Shown: in pieces, positions 8,254 to 16,789 of the stretch | Layout of the letters: each line of letters starts with the position of its first letter | How positions within the stretch are numbered: the first letter of the stretch is position 1 | DNA from: Desulfobacula sp964636495 | Lineage (GTDB): Bacteria; Desulfobacterota; Desulfobacteria; Desulfobacterales; Desulfobacteraceae | DNA: 64,000 nt | Assembly: GCA_964636495.1 (NCBI GenBank) | Contig: CAZWSL010000001.1 | Span: forward strand, 62,001 to 126,000 | Reading direction: 5' to 3' | The notes under the pieces: model-generated | Database searches by the model: none | The model's input: the letters and a program-made list of their open reading frames with translations, nothing else | What the model was told of the DNA's origin: nothing | Position numbers and translations under genes: made by a program

Positions 8254-10098
8254 ATGAAAAAGAATACAGCGTATAATGAGAAATTAAGAAATGTAGCTAT
8301 TATTGCCCATGTTGATCATGGCAAAACCACACTTGTTGATGCGATGTTCAGGCAGAGTGGACTTTTCCGTGAGGGTCAGGAGGTTGATGACCGTCTTATG
8401 GACAGTATGGATCTTGAGAAGGAGCGCGGTATCACAATTGCTGCAAAAAACTGCTCTGTAGTCTGGAAAGGTGTGAAGATAAATATTATTGACACGCCTG
8501 GTCATGCAGACTTTGGCGGTGAAGTTGAGAGGGCTCTTTCCATGGCAGATAGTGCGATCCTACTTGTTGATGCTTCTGAAGGGCCTTTGCCCCAGACCCG
8601 TTTTGTTCTCAACAAAACTTTTGAGGCTAATCTTCCTGTGATGGTTATTATAAACAAGATTGATCGTAAAGATGCAAGACCTGATCAGGTTCTGGATATG
8701 ATATATGATCTTTTTATTGATCTCAATGCAACTGAAGAACAGCTTGATTTTACATATCTTTATGCAGTCTGCCGTGATGGCATTGTCAAAAAAGAGCTAG
8801 AAGATAATGTTGACAATCTGCATATTCTGTTCGATCTGATTGTCAAAGAGATGCCCGCACCTGCCTATGACCCCCGGGCCCCTTTCCAGATGCTGGTTTC
8901 CGACCTTGGATATTCTGACTATCTTGGCAGACTCGCCATTGGCAAAATATTCAACGGCAGTGCAGAATCCAATGAAAACCTGGTGTGTATCAATGAAAAA
9001 AATAATCTTCTGCCTTTAAAGGTATCCAAACTCCAGTCATATGCCGGATTGAGTCTTGTACCGGTAGAACAGGCACAGGTCGGGGACATTATAGTTTTAT
9101 CAGGCATAGAAGATGTTAAAATCGGAGATACTATCTGTACAAAACTTGAACCAGTACCTTTTAAAAGAATCACTGTGGACGAACCCACTGTTTCCATGCA
9201 GTTTTCAATTTCAAACTCTCCATTTGCAGGCCGGGAAGGAAAACATGTTCAATCCCGGAAAATCAGGGAGCGCCTCTTAAAAGAGACTCTGATGAATGTT
9301 GCCATTGAAGTTCAGGAAAATGATCAGGACGAAAGCTTTACCGTAAAAGGAAGGGGAGAACTGCAGCTTGCTATTTTAATAGAGACAATGAGAAGAGAAG
9401 GCTTTGAACTCTCTGTTGGAAGACCAAAGGTTATTTATAAATATGAAGATGGAAAAACCCTGGAGCCGATAGAACACCTGTTTGTTGATTGTGGAGAAGA
9501 TTTTCTGGGTGTTGTAACGGAAAAACTCTCCATTAGGAAAGGTAAAATGCTTAACCTTGTAAATAATGGCAAAGGCAGGGTCAGGATTGAATTTTCAATT
9601 CCTTCAAGATCTCTTATCGGTTACAGGGATGAATTTATGACAGATACCAGGGGGACAGGTATTATGAATTCATATCTTTCCGGTTATGAAGCGTACAGGG
9701 GGGCATTTCCGGTACGGTATAACGGCTCCATTGTTGCTGACAGACAGGGAAAAGCAGTTCCCTATGCAATATTTAATCTTGAGCCGCGTGGAAATATGTT
9801 CATTGCACCTGGCACACCTGTATACGAAGGTATGATAATTGGTGAACACAACAGGCACCAGGACATTGATGTTAATGCCTGTAAGGAGAAGAAATTAACA
9901 AATATGCGTGCTTCAGGAAAAGATGAAGCTGTTATCTGTTCACCTGTTAAAGCCTTGACACTGGAACAGGCTATACATTTTATCCGGGATGATGAAATGG
10001 TGGAGGTGACCCCTCAATCCATCCGTCTCAGAAAAAGTGTATTAAATGCCTCTCAGCGGCAGGTCCTTAAGGCCAAATTAAAGAAAAGAGATAAATGA
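8254..10098 (+). CDS. typA: Ribosome-associated GTPase TypA/BipA
   Basis: A 614-residue translational GTPase of full family length. It has G1 AHVDHGKTT (about 18-26), switch region ERGITIAAKN, G3 DTPGHADFGGEVERALS and G4 NKIDR. The BipA-specific C-terminal region includes SRSLIGYRDEFMTDTRGTG and the ending LTLEQAIHFIRDDEMVEVTP. The protein binds the ribosome and aids 50S assembly, especially under cold or other stress. GGAG precedes the ATG. It is monocistronic; I found no convincing terminator after it. Confidence 0.97.
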   Translation: MKKNTAYNEKLRNVAIIAHVDHGKTTLVDAMFRQSGLFREGQEVDDRLMDSMDLEKERGITIAAKNCSVVWKGVKINIIDTPGHADFGGEVERALSMADSAILLVDASEGPLPQTRFVLNKTFEANLPVMVIINKIDRKDARPDQVLDMIYDLFIDLNATEEQLDFTYLYAVCRDGIVKKELEDNVDNLHILFDLIVKEMPAPAYDPRAPFQMLVSDLGYSDYLGRLAIGKIFNGSAESNENLVCINEKNNLLPLKVSKLQSYAGLSLVPVEQAQVGDIIVLSGIEDVKIGDTICTKLEPVPFKRITVDEPTVSMQFSISNSPFAGREGKHVQSRKIRERLLKETLMNVAIEVQENDQDESFTVKGRGELQLAILIETMRREGFELSVGRPKVIYKYEDGKTLEPIEHLFVDCGEDFLGVVTEKLSIRKGKMLNLVNNGKGRVRIEFSIPSRSLIGYRDEFMTDTRGTGIMNSYLSGYEAYRGAFPVRYNGSIVADRQGKAVPYAIFNLEPRGNMFIAPGTPVYEGMIIGEHNRHQDIDVNACKEKKLTNMRASGKDEAVICSPVKALTLEQAIHFIRDDEMVEVTPQSIRLRKSVLNASQRQVLKAKLKKRDK

Positions 10099-10204
10099 GT
10101 TTGTGTTTGTAAAGGGGTTTGATTTTTTGAATCAACGGGTTTGCCAGTTTCATATTCTGCAGCAATTGGACAAAAGTGGGCGTTATGCAAAGGTCTCGAT
10201 CACT

Positions 10205-11386
10205 CTATCGAATTATTTCTTTTTGCAGAGAATAGACTTTTAAAGGATCTTTTATCCCTTTCAATGTGACATTTCCATATTTAAAGATCGGCCAGAAAGC
10301 TTGAATTAAATTTTTTAACTCTTCACCGATAAGAATCTCTCCGCCTTTTGCCCGGTCGGAAAGGCGGGCAGCAATGTTTGTAACAGTTCCGCTGACTGTG
10401 TATGTCATTCTCGTGTTTTGTGACCCTTCAAATTTTGTCATTCCAACCAGAGCGGTTCCGGAATTGATGCCGATATTTACGTCAATGGGAGGGGATATTT
10501 TTAAATCCCGGTTGATCGAACGGTTCCGTTCAACGATTTCAAGAGAGGCCTTAACTGCATTTATAGCATTGGTCTTTGCATCATGGTCTTTAAAAATGAT
10601 CATCAAACCATCGCCTGCCGTCTCATTGATATCGCCATGAGATCGATGGATCGGATCAATAAAACTTGAAAACATTTTTTCAATAATTTCATTGACCAGA
10701 GTATCAGGTTTTGTGGAACTTAAATTAGTATATCCTTCCAGGTCCAAGAACAGTACTGTTACCTGTTTTCTCTCTTTTCCTCGATGAACCAGTTCTGGAT
10801 CTTTATTGACCATGTTTCGAACCGATATAGGTACAAAAGGCGTTATATTGGTCAGCATTTGACTGATTCTTATTTTTTCCTGAGTAATTGTCCATTGCCT
10901 TTTGGCACTCAGAATAATATTGCTGAGGAGGTCGGCAACATCAGCAATGAAGAAAAAATCCTTTCTGGTATGTTTTTTTAAAGGCAAAATCACCACACTG
11001 ATGACGGCAAGTATCGTTTCCCCCAGGTATGCCGGAATGGCATATTCGGGACCTACCACAACCTCTGTACTATCTAATCTTTTAATGGGTTCACTTTCAG
11101 AAATTATAACAGCCTTTTTATCTTGAATCGCTTTTTGAACGGCAGGCCTGTCTCGTTTACATGCCTGGCAGCTGACAGGTTTCTCATATAATGCACATTG
11201 AAGCGGTCTGGTATATTTGTCTGCATCAGGATCAAGCAGGAGAATACAGACTTCCATGGCATTTGGAATGGTGTCTCTTATCTGCTTTCTTATCTCTTCT
11301 ATTATGTCACTGGTTTCCGTCAGTGGAGCGATTTTTTTAATAAGCTGTTTTTGGAAATAGAAACGTTCTTCAAAATATTTCTTCAT
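10205..11386 (-). CDS. Class III nucleotide cyclase with N-terminal GAF-like domain
   Basis: A 393-residue soluble protein. Residues 1-165 form a GAF-like sensory domain containing CQAC (73-76) and Cys64, a possible metal or redox site. Residues about 205-385 are a class III cyclase catalytic domain: metal-binding Asp215 in VLFLDLEGYT, Asp259 in ETAGDGLMIIF, and the transition-state pair Asn337/Arg341 in TNIAARL. The base-selecting lysine of adenylate cyclases is Glu255 here and the partner position is Thr330, so the substrate is uncertain (ATP, GTP, or neither). No membrane segment is visible. It is a single gene that may respond to a small ligand or redox state. Confidence 0.85.
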   Translation of the reverse strand: MKKYFEERFYFQKQLIKKIAPLTETSDIIEEIRKQIRDTIPNAMEVCILLLDPDADKYTRPLQCALYEKPVSCQACKRDRPAVQKAIQDKKAVIISESEPIKRLDSTEVVVGPEYAIPAYLGETILAVISVVILPLKKHTRKDFFFIADVADLLSNIILSAKRQWTITQEKIRISQMLTNITPFVPISVRNMVNKDPELVHRGKERKQVTVLFLDLEGYTNLSSTKPDTLVNEIIEKMFSSFIDPIHRSHGDINETAGDGLMIIFKDHDAKTNAINAVKASLEIVERNRSINRDLKISPPIDVNIGINSGTALVGMTKFEGSQNTRMTYTVSGTVTNIAARLSDRAKGGEILIGEELKNLIQAFWPIFKYGNVTLKGIKDPLKVYSLQKEIIR

Positions 11387-11580
11387 TATTTAAATATCCT
11401 GTCAGTATTTATGGTATAAGAATCAACAGCGTGTCTCTTTTTGGGGTTATAAAATACTTCAATATATTCAAAAATGCAATGTTTAGCTTTTTGTGTTGTC
11501 TCATGGCATTGACCATAAATTTTTTTGCCTGAAACATTTATATCCCGGGCAGGTCAGTTTTCAATAGTCAGCCATTATAT

Positions 11581-12294
11581 CTAACCTGTTTTAACGGTTT
11601 CCTCCATTTTATCATTAAATCGTTTTACATGGTCCATGATAACAGAAGATGCTGTTACTGCATCGTTGAGTTTCAGTGCAGTAATGATTTTTTTTATATC
11701 GTTCAGGTTTTCCAGCGTATTTTTTTTGTCCATGTAGAGGTACGCTTCATAATATGGATGAATATTATCATGAATGCTTTTTTGTACAAACTGGAAAACA
11801 GGATTGCGGGTCATCACCCCAAGGTGGGTATGTATTTTTTCGTCTGTCTTAAGGAAGTTTTCCCAGTCACTCTTTTCATGACAGTTTTTTGCCTCTGTAT
11901 ATAAGTCTTCCAGTTTTCTGATATCTTTTTCTGTACAGTGTCTTGCAGCCAGTTCCATTATACTGCCTTCAATTTTAATTCTGAATTCTGCAATATGCTT
12001 AAGGCTTACTTCTCCGGAACGAATCAAGAGAGCCAGGGAGGCAATCATGGGTTCTGCATCAATGCGTTTCACAATTGCACCACCTGCAACTCCCAGTTTG
12101 ATATCAATCAATCCCTTTTGTTCAAGAACCCGTAATGCTTCTCTTAAAGTTCCCCTGCTGGTGTTGAACATATCTTTTAGTGTGCGTTCAGGAGGAAGCT
12201 TTGATCCCGGTTCAAGCTGCCTGTTCAGAATGGCATCTTCTATCTGTTCAACTACATCCTGAAATACTCTGTTCTGTTTTGCTTTTTTGAACAT
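11581..12294 (-). CDS. FadR/PdhR-type GntR transcriptional regulator (FCD domain)
   Basis: A 237-residue regulator. Residues 8-75 are a GntR winged helix (LEPGSKLPPERTLKDMFNTS, then GTLREALRVLEQKGLI). Residues 90-230 are an all-helical FCD ligand domain with candidate metal ligands in EKIHTHLG and HDNIHPYYEAY. It follows two flavoprotein genes on the same strand and probably controls them. The palindrome AATGGTTAAACCATT upstream of the first of these matches the TGGTnnnACCA operator of this subfamily. The effector is probably the amine, amino-acid or opine substrate of those enzymes, or a product. Confidence 0.9.
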   Translation of the reverse strand: MFKKAKQNRVFQDVVEQIEDAILNRQLEPGSKLPPERTLKDMFNTSRGTLREALRVLEQKGLIDIKLGVAGGAIVKRIDAEPMIASLALLIRSGEVSLKHIAEFRIKIEGSIMELAARHCTEKDIRKLEDLYTEAKNCHEKSDWENFLKTDEKIHTHLGVMTRNPVFQFVQKSIHDNIHPYYEAYLYMDKKNTLENLNDIKKIITALKLNDAVTASSVIMDHVKRFNDKMEETVKTG

Positions 12295-12345
12295 ATTGTG
12301 GATTATCCCTTAAGTGTTTTTATTTTATTGGCAGAATCCAGTCAC

Positions 12346-13512
12346 CTATTTAAACTGTTCTGTATCTGCAAACTGCCTGTTTAAACGAAAATGCCTTAAA
12401 ATGTCTTTGTCCTCCTCTGTCAACTCACAAGTCACAATCTTTGACAATAATTCTCCCAGGCCTGGTCCCAGCATATACCCCTGGCCGCACATACCGACGG
12501 CATTGATAAAATTTGGATATTTTTCAGTTTCTCCTACAATGGGAAAACCGTCGGATGTCATTGGATATTGTCCTCTCCATGTTCTTCTGACTTTCAAATT
12601 GGCAAGTTTTGGAAACAGTTCTATCATTCGTTTGGCTACCTGGGGGAGGAAAATAGAGGTGGATTCACTGTTATCACCTTTAATCAGGTTTTTAGGAGTA
12701 AGGCAGAAAACCACCTGTCCTTCATTGTTCTGATAAAAATAAAAATTAGCAGAATCTTCTGTAGCAGGATCTTTCAGCGGCCTCAAATCAACGATCATCG
12801 GTCCGAAAAATCGTTGGACCGGTTCTGTGATAGCACCTTCATGGCTGTCTGGCTCAACAGGTAAATCAATATGGATAAGTTTACCAATATCTTTTGCATA
12901 ATTTCCTGCTGCATTAATAACTTTACCTGCACAATAGTGGTTTTTATCTGTTTTAACTTGGATTTCCCTGTCATTTAAAATAGTTATAGCATTCACTTTT
13001 TCATTAAATCTGTATCGTGCACCATATTCAAGACTCTTGGTATAAAAAGCATTAATGGCAAGCAGAGGCGAAGCACTGCCATCTTTTGGAGAAAAGGTTG
13101 ATCCTTTAAGATGCCTGGGGTTAATACCAGGAACAATTTCAATATACACTTCAGGTGAAAGCCACTCAATATCAAGGTTAAAGGATTTTTGAACTTTAAT
13201 TAACGCTTTCAGTTTTTCTGCATCGTCATCCCTGTAGGCAGGGAAGCTGTATCCATTCTGCATCCATCCGATATCATGGCCATGCTCATGTTTCCATGTT
13301 GAAAATATCTCGATACTTCTCAGGGCAGTGGTAATTTTACCCTTATCCGAGTGAGTTGCTCTGATGCCGCCAATTGCTTTTTTATTCTGTCCCTGTCCAA
13401 CAGAAGCCAGCGAATCGATTACAAGTACCTTAAGCTTGTTCTGAGCAATGGAGAGTGCTGCTGGTACACCGATAGAACCTGCTCCAATAATAATCACATC
13501 AAACGTTTTCAT
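12346..13512 (-). CDS. FAD-dependent amine/D-amino-acid oxidoreductase (DAO family)
   Basis: A 388-residue flavoprotein with an N-terminal dinucleotide fold VIIIGAGSIGVPAALSIA (residues 6-23) and a C-terminal TSDGFPIVGETEKYPNF/GMCGQGYMLGPGLGELLS segment typical of the DAO family (sarcosine oxidase beta, glycine oxidase, opine oxidase). The start at 13512 is supported by GGAGG 5 bases upstream and by the fold beginning five residues later; an upstream codon at 13572 was rejected. Its first 14 bases overlap the end of the 706-residue gene, so the two are translationally coupled and probably form a heteromeric dehydrogenase. The substrate is not deducible. Confidence 0.88.
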   Translation of the reverse strand: MKTFDVIIIGAGSIGVPAALSIAQNKLKVLVIDSLASVGQGQNKKAIGGIRATHSDKGKITTALRSIEIFSTWKHEHGHDIGWMQNGYSFPAYRDDDAEKLKALIKVQKSFNLDIEWLSPEVYIEIVPGINPRHLKGSTFSPKDGSASPLLAINAFYTKSLEYGARYRFNEKVNAITILNDREIQVKTDKNHYCAGKVINAAGNYAKDIGKLIHIDLPVEPDSHEGAITEPVQRFFGPMIVDLRPLKDPATEDSANFYFYQNNEGQVVFCLTPKNLIKGDNSESTSIFLPQVAKRMIELFPKLANLKVRRTWRGQYPMTSDGFPIVGETEKYPNFINAVGMCGQGYMLGPGLGELLSKIVTCELTEEDKDILRHFRLNRQFADTEQFK

Positions 13513-15619
13513 GGTGACCTCCATTTGCAAATTTTCCAAGAGGCACTTCAATATAGAGAGGTCTGCGAACATTTTTTACAATATTTTTTTTTGCAATTTT
13601 TTCAGAATTGAAAATCTGCATCATCAGGTTTTCACAGGTTTTATATCCGCATGCTCCCATTCCCGCCCTTGAAACAGCCTTGATCTGATTCATATCCGTC
13701 ATACCCTGTTTTACAAGATATCTGATCTGTCCGGCTGTAACTCTTTCACACAGGCAGACAATCTCATCATCGTGGATCTGATCCAGGGGTATTTTTTCAG
13801 TTGTCTGTCTGGTGATTTTTTTATCCTGTACAGTGAAAGAAACCGCTTTCAGAGCAATATCTGCAGGTACTTTTATTCTTATAATCCATGTTTTGTCACT
13901 ATGTTTTGTCTCTTTTGCTCCAAGTACCTTTGATACTCCCAGATGATTGCCATCTATATCCATGAGAGCGAGATCATCCCCTTTATTAATTTTGATATTG
14001 GAAATTTCATAGGGGATAAAGAGAACAGGATTTTTACTGTCTTTTCGATAATCCACAATGGTTATTGCAAGCCCGGGGCAGATTGTCAGACATTTGAGAC
14101 ATCCCTTGCATTTACCTTTATAGACCGGCAGGCCTGTGATAGGATCTCCGCTCAGCTCTATGGAATCTTCCGGACAGATACTGCTGCAGGGATTACAGGG
14201 AATTTTTTGTCTGCAGTGAATCACAGGAAAAATATTACTGCGACGCTGCGTCTCTTTATTTTCAATCAACCTGTTCCTGATATTGTCGACATGGCTGGAT
14301 TCAACCGGACCGGGATGTGATTTTAAGATTTCTGCTTTTTTATACCATGATTGAGGGATATCTTCTGTTCCAGGTTTAAAAAATTTAACAATTTTCAAAC
14401 CAGTGATTTTACCATTGAACATTGCTGAAGAAGCTTCTGCTATTTCATGGGCGTCGCCGGCACTGAAAACTTTAATACCTGCATGCCCGGCTTCCCGGGT
14501 AAATTCAGCAACAGATTCAAGTCCCACAGCAATTAAAATAGTGTCACACTTAAAAGTTTTAGAAGTGCCCTCTATGATCTGGAAGCTTTTATCAATTTTA
14601 CTGATGGTAACGGAGGAGACAGATTGATTACCATTGGCAGCAACAATGGAGTGGGAAGTATAAAACGGGACTCCGGCTCTTTTAAGCTTATCTTCATGGA
14701 CTTTATACCCTCCGCACATGGGCATGGCTTCTGCAAGACCCACAACAGTGATACCAGCCTGGAGAGCATGATATCCTGCAATAATTCCCACATTGCCTCC
14801 ACCAATGATGAAAAGTCTGTCTGCAGGTTTTACAAGGTCTCTGTTTACAAGGGTCTGAAAAGCTCCTGCGCCATATATTCCCGCAAGAGAATTCCCTTTG
14901 AACCGTAAAAATTTTTCCCTTGCCCCGGCAGCATTCAGAATAACTTTAGGAGTGACAATTTTATAAACACCATTTTTAAGGACACCCACTTTTTTGTCAT
15001 TAAATACATATAGAGCTGTGCTCTTTTTCCATATATCAATATGCCGGCTTTTTTCCACTTTTTTTGCAAGCATGAGACCGATATCCATACCTCTCATGCC
15101 TGCATATGAATCTTTCTGTGAACCGAAAAATTTATGGGTCTGGAGGACTAGTTTTCCACCAAGCTCATCCTTGTCATCAACCAGTATTGTTCTGATTCCA
15201 TATTTTTCCAGCTGAATCGAGGCGGATAAACCAGCAGGGCCTCCACCAATTATCAATACATCAGTGGCAAGCTGTTCAATATTGCTGATCTCAATTTTTT
15301 CATTCATATCCGGCAGTTCAGGCAGACCTTCAGCACTTTTAACGATCATGTTTTCCCTGACTCTGGTCATGCAGGCCTTTACTGCAATTTTATCTGCTAT
15401 AACTGTGCATTTTGCACACTGGCCATTGGCACAGAAAATTCCCTGGGCAGAGCCGTCTCTATGGTGATGACCAAATATTTTGATATTGTTCGCAAACAAT
15501 GCCGATGAGATCATTTCACCTTTCTGTGCCATCAGTTTTGACTGATTCCAAAAAAATGGAATCAGTTCTTTTTCAGGAACATCTAAGATGGGGTGGGTCG
15601 TAATTCTATTTTTTAACAT
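13499..15619 (-). CDS. Multi-cofactor oxidoreductase (sarcosine/opine oxidase alpha-like, with extra Fe-S modules)
   Basis: A 706-residue protein. Cys63, Cys68, Cys71 and Cys83 (C-x4-C-x2-C-x11-C) form a plant-type [2Fe-2S] site. From about 124, LIIGGGPAGLSASIQ starts an FAD/NAD(P) two-dinucleotide-fold flavoprotein. About 465-520 carries eight cysteines (CNPCSSICP and CKGCLKCLTICPG), a two-[4Fe-4S] ferredoxin. The C-terminal 80 residues hold CLCERVTAGQIR and GMGACGYKTC, a BFD-like [2Fe-2S] domain. The core corresponds to the alpha subunit of sarcosine, octopine or hydrogen-cyanide-synthase type enzymes; the ferredoxin part suggests electrons go to an anaerobic carrier. AGGAGA precedes the ATG. 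First gene of the GntR-controlled operon. Confidence 0.88.
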   Translation of the reverse strand: MLKNRITTHPILDVPEKELIPFFWNQSKLMAQKGEMISSALFANNIKIFGHHHRDGSAQGIFCANGQCAKCTVIADKIAVKACMTRVRENMIVKSAEGLPELPDMNEKIEISNIEQLATDVLIIGGGPAGLSASIQLEKYGIRTILVDDKDELGGKLVLQTHKFFGSQKDSYAGMRGMDIGLMLAKKVEKSRHIDIWKKSTALYVFNDKKVGVLKNGVYKIVTPKVILNAAGAREKFLRFKGNSLAGIYGAGAFQTLVNRDLVKPADRLFIIGGGNVGIIAGYHALQAGITVVGLAEAMPMCGGYKVHEDKLKRAGVPFYTSHSIVAANGNQSVSSVTISKIDKSFQIIEGTSKTFKCDTILIAVGLESVAEFTREAGHAGIKVFSAGDAHEIAEASSAMFNGKITGLKIVKFFKPGTEDIPQSWYKKAEILKSHPGPVESSHVDNIRNRLIENKETQRRSNIFPVIHCRQKIPCNPCSSICPEDSIELSGDPITGLPVYKGKCKGCLKCLTICPGLAITIVDYRKDSKNPVLFIPYEISNIKINKGDDLALMDIDGNHLGVSKVLGAKETKHSDKTWIIRIKVPADIALKAVSFTVQDKKITRQTTEKIPLDQIHDDEIVCLCERVTAGQIRYLVKQGMTDMNQIKAVSRAGMGACGYKTCENLMMQIFNSEKIAKKNIVKNVRRPLYIEVPLGKFANGGHHENV

Positions 15620-15650
15620 CTGCTCTCCTGGAAATCTGAATAATAATTAT

Positions 15651-15665
15651 AATGGTTAAACCATT
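15651..15665. promoter_or_regulatory. Palindromic operator for the FadR-type regulator
   Basis: AATGGTTAAACCATT is a perfect 15-base palindrome containing TGGTTAAACCA, which fits the TGGTnnnACCA consensus known for PdhR/FadR-like GntR proteins. It lies about 32 bases upstream of the 706-residue flavoprotein gene and abuts a TATAAT-like hexamer on the minus strand (15646-15651), so a bound repressor would block RNA polymerase. The regulator that most likely binds it is encoded at 11581-12294. Confidence 0.65.
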
Positions 15666-15739
15666 CAACAGTGATTGTCAATGGTTTTTTGTAAAGTGGA
15701 ATCTTGACTCCTGCAGATAAATCTTTTATATTTTTTTTT

Positions 15740-16789
15740 ATGAAAAAATTATTAAAGATTATTTCTGTATTTATTCTTGTTTTTGTGCTGGGCTTTGCAG
15801 CTCTTGTAGGCTATGCAACTCTATCAGATTATAAACCTGCTCCAGCCGCTACGGTATCTGAAAATTCAGATGCAGCCCCAATTCCAGGTCAGGAGCCATT
15901 CAATTTTATGATATGGAATATAGGTTACGCTGGATTGAGCAGTGATATGGATTTTTTCTATGACGGCGGTAAACAGGTGCGTACGGCAAAGCAGAATGTG
16001 GAAAACAATATAAATGCCATTAATCAATTTCTTGCTGAGCAGAAAGATATTGATTTTTTCTTATTGCAGGAAGTGGATAAAAAATCAAAAAGAAGCTATG
16101 CCTTTGATGAGTATTCGCAGATAGCAAATATATTTTCTGAATTTTACTCTTATTTCGGGAAGAATTATGATGTGTTTTTTGTGCCTGTCCCGCCTTCTGA
16201 TCCCCTTGGCAGCGTATTATCAGGATTGCAGACGCTTTGCAGATTTGAGCCTGTATCTGTTGTCCGGCACTCGTTTCCCGGGAATTATGCGTGGCCTCAG
16301 GGTTTATTTATGCTGGACAGATGCTTTCTTGCATCAAGATATCTCATTGAGGGGACAAAAAAAGAGCTGGTTGTCATCAATACCCACAATTCAGCCTATG
16401 ATGACGGCACCTTGAGAAGTAATCAGATGGCATATCTTAAGAATTTTCTGATCAAAGAGTATGAGAGAGATAACTATGTGATTGTTGGAGGGGACTGGAA
16501 TCAATGCCCGCCAAAGTTTAATCCTGATTTCTCTGACAACCTCATGGATAATGAAAACCGCATGGATATTGAAGATGATTATATCCCCGGCTGGAAATGG
16601 ATATATGACAGCAGCATACCGACTAACAGGCGGTTAGTTGCACCATATGATAAAAAGACAACGCTGACTACTGTAATTGATTTTTTCCTTATTTCACCAA
16701 ATATTGAAATGGTCAGGGTGGAGGGTGTCAACCTTGGATTTGAACATTCAGATCATCATCCTGTAAAATTGAAAATCAAATTAAAGTGA
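15740..16789 (+). CDS. Membrane-anchored or secreted endonuclease/exonuclease/phosphatase-family protein
   Basis: A 349-residue protein with an N-terminal hydrophobic segment (residues 4-25 of MKKLLKIISVFILVFVLGFA) that could be a signal peptide or anchor. The EEP fold is shown by FMIWNIGYAG, LLQEVDKKS, VINTHNSAYDDG, VGGDWNQCPP and the closing EHSDHHPVKL, which hold the metal and catalytic residues (E, H, D, N, SDHH). The substrate may be a nucleic acid, phospholipid or inositol phosphate. The start is uncertain: TTG at 15704 gives 12 more residues, and neither start has a good ribosome site. The 3' end overlaps the convergent YgiQ gene by 9 bases. Confidence 0.78.
   Translation: MKKLLKIISVFILVFVLGFAALVGYATLSDYKPAPAATVSENSDAAPIPGQEPFNFMIWNIGYAGLSSDMDFFYDGGKQVRTAKQNVENNINAINQFLAEQKDIDFFLLQEVDKKSKRSYAFDEYSQIANIFSEFYSYFGKNYDVFFVPVPPSDPLGSVLSGLQTLCRFEPVSVVRHSFPGNYAWPQGLFMLDRCFLASRYLIEGTKKELVVINTHNSAYDDGTLRSNQMAYLKNFLIKEYERDNYVIVGGDWNQCPPKFNPDFSDNLMDNENRMDIEDDYIPGWKWIYDSSIPTNRRLVAPYDKKTTLTTVIDFFLISPNIEMVRVEGVNLGFEHSDHHPVKLKIKLK

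Noticed and set aside
10099..10204. Inverted repeat GTTTGATT/AATCAAC after typA as a terminator
   Set aside because: The stem is AT-rich and no T run follows it.
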